26,501 nucleotides of DNA. Source: RGIG8748 sp045578205. Its GTDB lineage: Bacteria; Bacillota; Clostridia; UMGS1810. Location: positions 1 through 26,501 of the forward strand of contig JAZNJU010000082.1 of assembly GCA_045578205.1 (NCBI GenBank). The letters run 5' to 3'. Below are positions 7,199-15,592 of this stretch, one piece after another; position 1 is the first letter of the stretch; each line of letters begins with the position of its first letter. Under the pieces are notes generated by a model, which was not told the origin of the DNA, ran no database searches, and worked only from the letters and a program-made list of their open reading frames with translations. The position numbers were made by a program, and so were the translations under genes.

Positions 7199-10100
7199 AT
7201 GAAGAGATTTTTATCCGTAATCCTCTCAGTGGCAATGCTATGCAGTGTGATTACCATTCCCGCATTAACTGCGTCGGCATCTGTTGCATATCCGGATTAT
7301 GTTGTAGGCGATATGCCTCAGAATATGCTCAGAACCGTAAGTGAGATTGGCGGTGATTCCCCGTGGTGGGTCCAGATGGGAACCACGTCGACAGACAGAA
7401 TAGCCCGCAGCACTTTAAACGGTTACAAGGGAATAAGCATAACTGCTAAGGGAACGGCAGGAGAACTCATGAGTGGTGCTGCACCCACAGACAGCGCAAT
7501 GACAAATGGATTGTACATAAACACTCCGCTTGTAGTCGGCAACAACTTCGTGAAATCCGATGGTTCTTCATACGAAGGTGACATTGCCGGAGGCAAGAGT
7601 TATGTATATAAGGTACAGGTCAAAAACTTAAATCCCGACATTACTCCGAATATCCATGTGCGCCTGTATGACCGCGATGGGGGCGGCGCACAGTATACCA
7701 AGGAACACGGTTCTGCAGGTATGGCAGTTACAAGCACAGAATGGATGGATTTAAAGGGTACTATTTACAATGCCGATGATTCCTCCGCTTCACACACGAT
7801 AAATAACCGCGATATGGTGAGCATAGGATTTCCTACCGCTACTACCTATGCAGGAAGCAGTGTTGGATTTAATTTGACAGACGAAAGCACAGGCATGTAC
7901 AGGATGTACTTTGCCGAAGAGAAAGCATACGACATTACAAACACCCTTACAACCGGTTCGGCAGTTATTACAACCGCTAACACCGCAACCTTTAAGGCGC
8001 AGGTTTTAAACCAGATTGGACTTCCCGGTTATCTCGACCAGACATTCAGATGGATGGCACTTGATTCTGCCACAAGAACTACTGAAATTGAAGGTATAGT
8101 AATTACTCCTTCACAAGATACCGCAACTGCCACAGTCGGCGTAACAGCAGATGTTGACCCGGGCACATACGACATAGTTGCATACAGCGAAGTCTACAAC
8201 ATGGCAAAGGGCTACAGAATAACAGTAGATGTTCCCAGTAAATATGTGGATTATATCCCCGTTGAAAGCGATGATAATCTTGTAAAAGATACGATAGGTG
8301 GCGGTATATACGATCTCCAGTATATTGGTGTAGACAATGATGGGGTCGATAATGAGGAAACCGAAGAAGAAGAAAATTTCGGAGTTAAACTCTCGCACAG
8401 ATACACCGATAGTTACATAGCCGTAAAATCCGGTGTTGCATATGATGGAAGCACCAAAGTAGGTAAGTTCGGCTCCTATAAACAGTACGGTTCATATATA
8501 TCGCCGAATATTCTTAAACAGACTCCTGCAAACGCAACCAACTATGTTGTAAAGTTTGCTGTCCGCAAGAGTTCTAATAGTCCTGCTAATCCCAAGGTGT
8601 CATTTATAGCACACGACCCCGACAACGGTTCGGTAAACCACACCAGCAAAAACTATGGTGCTGCAGGGCTTATGCTCACAGATACAAGTTGGGTTACTTT
8701 TAAGGATACTCTCCGTATTCCCGCCAAGCGTTCTGACCTTGCAGACAGAAATAATGTTCCTCAGTTGGAAATTGCTTTTCCTGTAGATACGCTTGCAGGT
8801 ACAAGTTTTGATATCAGTTGGAAAGCAACCGGTACAGAGCCTTTCTATCTTGCTGTAGAAAATGTTCACGATATCACAACAAGCCTTGTATCGGGTTCTT
8901 CCACCGTTAAATACGGTGACACAATAAAACTCAAGGCAGAAGTAGTCAATCAGGTAGGTCTTACAGGCTATCTGAACCAGAATTTCACATGGAAGGCTCT
9001 GGACAAAGATACCAGAAAGTTGCAGATAGACGGTATAACCGTAACACCTTCCAGGGATACAACTACTGCCAATGTATTTATAGGCGAGGATGTTCCCGAA
9101 GGTGAATATGCCATAGTTGCATATTCCGAGGATTACTCCATTGCAAAAGGATTCATAATTACTGTTGAAGATGCGCAGGTTTCCGGAGATTATGTTCCAT
9201 CAGGCAACCCTCTTGTCGGTAATATCGTTTCCAACAATATGGATGCAAACAATTTTACAGGAAGATGGCTTGCAACATTTGAAGCAATAGCGCCTACACA
9301 CACCGGCGGTGTTTCCGGTGCCATGAGATATCCCATAGTGGCAAATCCGCAATACTGGAGCAATTCAACACCAATTGCCGGCGGTAATATGACAAAGGCT
9401 ATCGGAGAATACCAGTGGAAAGCAACAAATTATGTTATTTCAACAGATTTGAAAAATCATCCTGATGCCTCTGTTAAGGAAAGCAGATTCGGCTATATGA
9501 TATCATCAGGTGACGGCACAAGCACGAGCAGTCCGTATAAATTCCTTGAGGTCACATCTTCCGAGTGGCAGACCTTTAAGTTTGTACTTCCCGTTACTGC
9601 GGCAGGTACTTCGGCAAGTAATCTTTACTACGGTTACCCGAACGACACTTCAATCCGAAACCCCCAGGGTACGGACATACTTCACAGACTCGGCTCTTTC
9701 TACATAGCGGAAGAAATTCCCTATGCAATAAACGTTTCGGGCGAAAATACAACTTTAAGAGCAGGAGAGGGAAGCCTGACTTTCAACGCCAAGGTTCTTA
9801 ATCAGTTGGAAATCCCCTATGAGGGAGAAACCAATATACAATGGTATGTTATGAACGAGTACCGTACCGAGCGTGTGGATGCCTTTAATCTTGTGGCGTC
9901 TGCTGACGGTGAAAGCGTCACGGTTTCTGCTCCCAAAGGACTTGCCCATGGCAAGTATGTAATAGTTGCCGAGGATAATTCCCTGGGTATATCGGGATTC
10001 AGAAAGAGTATGGAATTCACACTCATCCCTTACGATATTGATATGGAAGACGGCAAAGCCGTAATCTATGTATCACCCTATGGTGATGATGACGACTACG

Positions 10101-12778
10101 GAACAAAAGCCCGTCCTCTTGCAACATTTGAGGGTGCACTGAACAAACTTGAGGAACTCCATAAAAAAGAAATCCCCGTTGCAGAGGTTATCTTCCGCGG
10201 CGGCGATTACAGAATAAACAACGCAAAAGTAACAGATATTCACTCAGGCACAGATACCGAGAGCGTAGTATTCAAGTCCTATCCGGGTGAAAAGGCAGTA
10301 TTCAAGGGTTCCGTGGAACTTGACATGAGCAAGGCAGAGCACGTTACCGATACTGCAATTTTAAACCGCATGTATCCTGAAGTTCATGACAAGGTTGTTG
10401 TAATAGACCTTGAAGAGCAGGGCATAAGTCAGAAAGAAATAACAGAACTTACAGGTATAAATTCTATCTATGGGTTAAAGAGTTCTTTGGATTACAACAC
10501 CATATATGTAAACAATGTTGAACAGCCCATAGCCCAGTGGCCAAACGGCAGAGAATATACCGTATGGTCTCCAAAGTACAGTTGGTATATCAGCGATAAA
10601 CTTAAAGGTGAACTCTATCCTCACCAGATGGGTTATACCAATGGTGACAAACCCGACAGATGGGCAAATGCTACCCAGTGGTGGGTATCTGTATTCCCCG
10701 AGTGGGACTTTACAAGATACAGACTTTCTCCCCAAAGTATAGACACCTCCAAAAATATAATATACTATCCCGAAGATACAGTCGAACTGACAAGCACTGT
10801 TTCCAGACGATGGAAAGCATACAACCTGCTGGAAGAAATTGACCTTCCCGGAGAGTTCTGTATAGACAGAGAGAATATGAAACTGTATTTCTATCCACCC
10901 TATGACACAGAGGATGCCAAGGTAGAATTTTCTACAGTCAAAAATCTTCTCACAGTAACAGGTGCATCAAACATAACATTTGAAAATCTGCACTTTACAC
11001 AGAACACATCCACAGCAATTACTATATCCGATGTAGTCAATGTAGACTTTGACGGATGCTACATCACAAACATAGGTTACAGAGGACTTGTAAATAGCGG
11101 AAGCCAAAAACCCATAACAGGTGCCAATTACTGGCAACAGTCATTTATGAGCAAAGATGCTTCCTACAACTGTGATATCCGAAACTGTGTGTTCGACAAC
11201 TGCGGTAGTGCATCGATACATATTGTGGGCGGAGACACCGATACGCTTACACCGAGCGGCAATATAATAGAAAACAACATCATTACCCGTTCAAATCAGC
11301 GTTCCCCCGTTGAATCTGCACTCAGCGTTTCAGGTGTAGGTAACATAATCCGCAACAACAATATTTCCAAGAGTACACAGCATGCCATATCCATGTACGG
11401 CAATGACCACCTCATAGAAAAGAACGAAATCCACACAGTTCTCCGTGAGGTTGCCGATGCCGGTGCTATCTATCAGGGCAGAAACCAGATGATGAGAGGT
11501 TCCACCATAAGTGCAAACCTTATTCACGATATATGGCCTACAGACTCAAGACTTGTCAGCGGAACAGTAGGTATATATATGGATGACTGCCAACAGGGTA
11601 ATATCATTAAGAACAACTTCTTAATTGGTACCAAGACGGGTTATAACTCCCACGGTGCTGCAGCGCAGAAGATATTAAATAACATCATGGTAGACAACAA
11701 TTCCCCCTGGAATTTCCCGGGCAACCCCAACTCTTCCACAGAGACAAAGGCTGCCGGCGGCACCAACGATTGGGACAGCAAGGACGGCATTATCGGCAAG
11801 GTTCGTTCCACAATGTACGATACTTCTAAGAACACAGACACTATGGAACTTTTCCTGTCCGAGATTTACGATCTGGAACTGTACAGAACTCGTTATCCTG
11901 ACCTTGCAGACTGGATAGACACAAACAAGAATCCCCACAGTTACACGGTATTCGACGGTAATATATCCGTAGACGGAGTAACCAAAGGGTCAATGTGCTG
12001 GGACGACACCAATTTTGCACAGATAGGTACAAACCCCACAGACTACACCAAGGATATATTTGTAGATCCCGATGCTCTTGACTATCGTGTAAAGAGCACA
12101 AGCGAGGCTGCAAAGGCAAACCCGAACCTTCTTTCCGATGCTAATTTCGACATCGACACACTTGGTCTTACAAACGGTTTTGCAGTAGATGAAAGCAATG
12201 CGCCTTTCAAACTTATCTATCCACAGAATGAATCAACCGTGTCCGTAGCAACACAGTTGTATTGGGAAGATGCTTTCCTGGCAGATACATACACAGTGAC
12301 TATTGCAAAAGATGCAAACTTTACAAAGGACGTTATAACCAACAAAACAAGAACAAATGTCTTTGACATTTCATCACTTACTTCCGGCACCAGATATTAC
12401 TGGAAGGTTACAGCAGAAAACACTTCCAGAACTATGGCTAACACTTGGGAAAGCGATGTTTACACATTCTTTGTATCAGACATTGCAATCACAAATACAG
12501 CGCTTTTGGAAAACGGAAATAAGGTATCTTTCTCAATGGATATAGTAAGCAATGTTTCTCAACAAAGTTATGATGCAACAGTTTATGTAGCCGCTTATGA
12601 TTCACTTGGCAATATGATGGATATCACAAGCGCTCAAAAAACAATTTCTTCCTCAAAGTCAAATATCCCTGTGGAATTTGACACCAAGGGAGAATATAGC
12701 ATAGATTATGTCAAAGTTTTTGTGTGGAAAAACGGAGATGTTACACCTCTTCGCGCCGCAAAAGTTTTGACAAAGTAA
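7199..12778 (+). CDS. Secreted protein A: three repeat modules, beta-helix, FN3, C-module
   Basis: A 1859-aa exported protein. The signal peptide ends near residue 28 (TASA). Residues about 31-950 hold three copies of a module of about 300 residues: each opens with a Y-x-DYV-like motif, continues as a beta-rich region resembling carbohydrate-binding sandwiches, and ends in an Ig-like domain with NQIGLPGYLDQ or a variant (near residues 268, 581, 865). The third copy is the most divergent. Residues about 955-1660 form a right-handed parallel beta-helix (IYVSPYGDDDD; FRGGDYRIN; DAGAIYQGR; YMDD) like those of polysaccharide lyases and GH120/GH141-type glycosidases. An FN3-like domain (about 1667-1760) and a C-terminal beta module shared with protein E follow. 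It has no wall anchor of its own. A glycan-active enzyme is likely; its reaction is unknown. Confidence 0.9.
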   Translation: MKRFLSVILSVAMLCSVITIPALTASASVAYPDYVVGDMPQNMLRTVSEIGGDSPWWVQMGTTSTDRIARSTLNGYKGISITAKGTAGELMSGAAPTDSAMTNGLYINTPLVVGNNFVKSDGSSYEGDIAGGKSYVYKVQVKNLNPDITPNIHVRLYDRDGGGAQYTKEHGSAGMAVTSTEWMDLKGTIYNADDSSASHTINNRDMVSIGFPTATTYAGSSVGFNLTDESTGMYRMYFAEEKAYDITNTLTTGSAVITTANTATFKAQVLNQIGLPGYLDQTFRWMALDSATRTTEIEGIVITPSQDTATATVGVTADVDPGTYDIVAYSEVYNMAKGYRITVDVPSKYVDYIPVESDDNLVKDTIGGGIYDLQYIGVDNDGVDNEETEEEENFGVKLSHRYTDSYIAVKSGVAYDGSTKVGKFGSYKQYGSYISPNILKQTPANATNYVVKFAVRKSSNSPANPKVSFIAHDPDNGSVNHTSKNYGAAGLMLTDTSWVTFKDTLRIPAKRSDLADRNNVPQLEIAFPVDTLAGTSFDISWKATGTEPFYLAVENVHDITTSLVSGSSTVKYGDTIKLKAEVVNQVGLTGYLNQNFTWKALDKDTRKLQIDGITVTPSRDTTTANVFIGEDVPEGEYAIVAYSEDYSIAKGFIITVEDAQVSGDYVPSGNPLVGNIVSNNMDANNFTGRWLATFEAIAPTHTGGVSGAMRYPIVANPQYWSNSTPIAGGNMTKAIGEYQWKATNYVISTDLKNHPDASVKESRFGYMISSGDGTSTSSPYKFLEVTSSEWQTFKFVLPVTAAGTSASNLYYGYPNDTSIRNPQGTDILHRLGSFYIAEEIPYAINVSGENTTLRAGEGSLTFNAKVLNQLEIPYEGETNIQWYVMNEYRTERVDAFNLVASADGESVTVSAPKGLAHGKYVIVAEDNSLGISGFRKSMEFTLIPYDIDMEDGKAVIYVSPYGDDDDYGTKARPLATFEGALNKLEELHKKEIPVAEVIFRGGDYRINNAKVTDIHSGTDTESVVFKSYPGEKAVFKGSVELDMSKAEHVTDTAILNRMYPEVHDKVVVIDLEEQGISQKEITELTGINSIYGLKSSLDYNTIYVNNVEQPIAQWPNGREYTVWSPKYSWYISDKLKGELYPHQMGYTNGDKPDRWANATQWWVSVFPEWDFTRYRLSPQSIDTSKNIIYYPEDTVELTSTVSRRWKAYNLLEEIDLPGEFCIDRENMKLYFYPPYDTEDAKVEFSTVKNLLTVTGASNITFENLHFTQNTSTAITISDVVNVDFDGCYITNIGYRGLVNSGSQKPITGANYWQQSFMSKDASYNCDIRNCVFDNCGSASIHIVGGDTDTLTPSGNIIENNIITRSNQRSPVESALSVSGVGNIIRNNNISKSTQHAISMYGNDHLIEKNEIHTVLREVADAGAIYQGRNQMMRGSTISANLIHDIWPTDSRLVSGTVGIYMDDCQQGNIIKNNFLIGTKTGYNSHGAAAQKILNNIMVDNNSPWNFPGNPNSSTETKAAGGTNDWDSKDGIIGKVRSTMYDTSKNTDTMELFLSEIYDLELYRTRYPDLADWIDTNKNPHSYTVFDGNISVDGVTKGSMCWDDTNFAQIGTNPTDYTKDIFVDPDALDYRVKSTSEAAKANPNLLSDANFDIDTLGLTNGFAVDESNAPFKLIYPQNESTVSVATQLYWEDAFLADTYTVTIAKDANFTKDVITNKTRTNVFDISSLTSGTRYYWKVTAENTSRTMANTWESDVYTFFVSDIAITNTALLENGNKVSFSMDIVSNVSQQSYDATVYVAAYDSLGNMMDITSAQKTISSSKSNIPVEFDTKGEYSIDYVKVFVWKNGDVTPLRAAKVLTK

Positions 12779-12796
12779 AAGAGAGAATAAAAATTT

Positions 12797-12823
12797 TGCA
12801 GGGAGAGTTCCTATCTCCCTGCA
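12797..12823 (+). other. Intercistronic stem-loop between proteins A and B
   Basis: A perfect 10-bp stem, TGCAGGGAGA (12797-12806) with TCTCCCTGCA (12814-12823), loop GTTCCTA. It lies 18 bp after the protein A stop. No T tract follows on the plus strand, so full termination is unlikely; it may protect the upstream mRNA or set the A-to-B expression ratio. Confidence 0.6.
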
Positions 12824-12830
12824 GCAAAAC

Positions 12831-12880
12831 AAAAGCAGTAAAAAGTAGTAAAAGCAGTAAAAAGCAGTAAAAGCAATAAA
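12831..12880 (+). repeat. Short tandem repeats (AAAGCAGTAA-like) before protein B
   Basis: Five near-copies of AAAGCAGTAA, 10-11 bp each, run from 12831 almost into the ribosome binding site AAAAGGAGGATA of protein B. The variants are GTAGTA and GCAATA. Copy number could vary by slippage, which would change the distance between the upstream hairpin and the ribosome binding site. Confidence 0.7.
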
Positions 12881-12895
12881 AGGAGGATATAATTT

Positions 12896-15577
12896 ATGAA
12901 GAGAATTTTAGCAATGTTGCTCTGTGTAGCACTAACTCTGACTATGTTCATAGTTCCCGGAGCAGTCGCTATGGCAGACGAAACACCGGTTTACACGGAT
13001 TATGTTCCATCCGGTACAATGCCGGGAAATCTTATTAATTCCCAAACAGAAAGCGTAGCAAGTATGCTCCAGTACTTCACCAAGGGGCAGAATGGTTCAG
13101 ATGTTAAAATAGGTTGGAACAGTTGGACTCAGATTGTTGTTACTTCCACAGAGGCATATGACGGCACAACTCTTATGGGAAAAACAAATAATTACTATGT
13201 TCCCGGTGCTGAGATTCATGACAAGATCTTAGATCCCAAAAGCATAGTAGAAGGTAATAGTTATGTTGTGAGATTTTGGGCAAAAGCATCAAAGGGTTCT
13301 GATGATATAGTTCGCGACACCAAGGTTAATATAGGTGTTACAAACTTTAAATACTGGAATAACATAGACTATACCGTAGAGTACGGCGAAGAAGGTATGC
13401 TTGTTGGTTCCGATAAATGGTATGAATTCAGAGGCAGTATTCCGATAACTGCCCCTGCAAGCGGACAGGCAGGAAACAGAACACCTCTTATACATATCGG
13501 ACTTTCCACCAAGGCACTTCAGGGAACAGGCGTAACCATAAGCGATGGTTTAAACGGCGAGCCCGGTAAGGTGTTTATAGCACCGGAAATTGCATATGAT
13601 ATTTCAAATAAACTTACCGAAGGTGATTCCAAAATAGAAAGAGGAGACACCCTCACCTTTGAAGCACAGGTTATAAATCAACTTGAACTTCCCGGATGCC
13701 TTGATCAGACCTTTGTGTGGAAGGCTATGGACACCTCCAGACAGAAAGAGGTGGAAGGCTTCACCATAGTTCCGTCTCAGGACACAGCAACAGCGGAAGT
13801 TACAGTAGAAGATACAGTTCTTCCCGGCTCATACGACATAGTAGCATACAGCGAAACGTACAACATGGCAAAAGGTTTCACAATTACCATGGATGCACCG
13901 GACTATTACAAGGATTCCGGCGATATAACAATCGAAGCAAAACTCAATACAGATTCAGATGACGCTTGGACTTCTTCCAACGTTACAACAGGCCTTGTAA
14001 ATTCTATTGATGTTAAGGCTGCACTCCAGGATAACACAGAGGCTTTCCAGTGGTTTGTAACAGATAAAGACAGAATAACGGTTATAGAAGACATATTCAC
14101 TGTGGATGTACTCACAAAAGAGGGCGCAGAGCAGACAGCAAGAATTGTGCCCAGAACAGATGTTGATGTTAAACCCGGTGACTATAATGTTATAGTAAAG
14201 GCAAAGGACGGCTCTGTAAAGGCACAGCCCATAACTCTCAATATAGACGGAGATATGAAGGTGATTTTGGAAACCTTCATAAGCGGTAATGCAGATAACA
14301 TAGAGGAAGGTCTTAACGGCGCATATTTAAGCGTGTTGGGACTTTTGGACTCCAATGCTTCAAAGGCAGACAAGAAGGCTCTTGCTGCAGTGATTGCAGA
14401 CTCCGCTGAGGAAGAAGGCATTACAACTTCAACAGAACTTTCCGACCTTCAGGCAATAGTAGAAACACTTGCAATAGCGTCCTACTACAACACCAAACCC
14501 GCTGATGTAGAAGTGGCAGATGAAGACGGAAACTTCCTCTTTGCCAAGGAACTCGGCATAGAAGACAGCGGTGAAACTACATTGTACACTGTGTTTAATG
14601 AAAGAATCACCAAAGAGGGTAAGAAAGCATTACAGACACAACTTTCCGCAAAAGGCTACACAAGTTTTGCGACCCTTAAAAGCGATGCAAAGGAAGGCTT
14701 ACTCCTCTACACTCTTGCATATCCCAACGTAAACGGTGTTGAATACGTTTCCGAAATATTTACCGAAGCAAATCTCAAAGCAGTTGGTATAGATGCTTCA
14801 AACTATCTTGCACTCACCGAGCCTATGGCATTCAACGACAAGGTTGCCGGCGAACTTTACACCTTCGCGGAACTCAAAGAAATGTTAGAAGAAGCCGAAG
14901 ACGAAGTGCCGGATGATGAAGAAGAGGAAGAAGATACTCCCACTGTTTCCAAAGGCAGCGGTTTCTCCGTAGGTTCTTCCAAGAAAGAAGAAAAAGAGGA
15001 AGAAGAAGCAGTAAGTCCCGAAACATACTCCTTTGCAGATGTAGGTCAGAGTCACTGGGCATACAGCGATATTCACTACTTAAAGAGCATAGGCGTTATA
15101 GACGGTATAGGCGACAATGTGTTTGCCCCCGAAGCGGACGTAACAAGAGAACAGTTCTTAAAGATTATCATAGACGCATTTAACATTGAAAAGAAAGCAG
15201 CAGCAAACGCATTTACAGATGTTGACACATCCGCATGGTATGCACCCTACGTTGCAGCAGGTGTGGCAAACGGTATAATAACCGGAACAAGCGAAACAAC
15301 TTTCGGAACAGGCATTGCCATTACAAGACAGGATGCCTGCACAATTCTTTCAAGAGCATTGGGTCTTGTGGACGATGCTGAGGGTGACCTTACATTCTCC
15401 GATGCAGACACAATCGCATCTTATGCAAAATCCGCAGTATCCGCTCTTGCAGGATATGCTATTGTAAACGGTTTTGAAGACGGTACTTTTGGTCCTTCCA
15501 AATTGTGCTCCAGAGCACAGGCTGCAAGGATTGTTGCCAATGCAATAGGTATCGTCAATGCACTCAATGCACAGTAA
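12896..15577 (+). CDS. Secreted protein B: one repeat module plus three C-terminal SLH domains
   Basis: An 893-aa exported protein that should be anchored to the cell wall. The signal peptide ends near residue 26 (AMADE follows). Residues about 33-340 are one copy of the module also found in proteins A and E, with NQLELPGCLDQ near residue 258. Then come a second Ig-like stretch, a mostly helical region of about 200 residues, and a linker of about 45 residues that is almost all Glu, Asp, Lys and Ser. Three SLH domains finish the protein (FADVGQSHWAYSDI near 712; AFTDVDTSAWYAPYV near 773; FSDADTIASYAKSAV near 838). SLH domains bind pyruvylated secondary wall polymer. It sits between the two beta-helix genes and is followed after 15 bp by protein C. 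Its natural role would be a wall-bound scaffold or binding protein. Confidence 0.92.
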   Translation: MKRILAMLLCVALTLTMFIVPGAVAMADETPVYTDYVPSGTMPGNLINSQTESVASMLQYFTKGQNGSDVKIGWNSWTQIVVTSTEAYDGTTLMGKTNNYYVPGAEIHDKILDPKSIVEGNSYVVRFWAKASKGSDDIVRDTKVNIGVTNFKYWNNIDYTVEYGEEGMLVGSDKWYEFRGSIPITAPASGQAGNRTPLIHIGLSTKALQGTGVTISDGLNGEPGKVFIAPEIAYDISNKLTEGDSKIERGDTLTFEAQVINQLELPGCLDQTFVWKAMDTSRQKEVEGFTIVPSQDTATAEVTVEDTVLPGSYDIVAYSETYNMAKGFTITMDAPDYYKDSGDITIEAKLNTDSDDAWTSSNVTTGLVNSIDVKAALQDNTEAFQWFVTDKDRITVIEDIFTVDVLTKEGAEQTARIVPRTDVDVKPGDYNVIVKAKDGSVKAQPITLNIDGDMKVILETFISGNADNIEEGLNGAYLSVLGLLDSNASKADKKALAAVIADSAEEEGITTSTELSDLQAIVETLAIASYYNTKPADVEVADEDGNFLFAKELGIEDSGETTLYTVFNERITKEGKKALQTQLSAKGYTSFATLKSDAKEGLLLYTLAYPNVNGVEYVSEIFTEANLKAVGIDASNYLALTEPMAFNDKVAGELYTFAELKEMLEEAEDEVPDDEEEEEDTPTVSKGSGFSVGSSKKEEKEEEEAVSPETYSFADVGQSHWAYSDIHYLKSIGVIDGIGDNVFAPEADVTREQFLKIIIDAFNIEKKAAANAFTDVDTSAWYAPYVAAGVANGIITGTSETTFGTGIAITRQDACTILSRALGLVDDAEGDLTFSDADTIASYAKSAVSALAGYAIVNGFEDGTFGPSKLCSRAQAARIVANAIGIVNALNAQ

Positions 15578-15592
15578 GGGAGGTAATATAAT

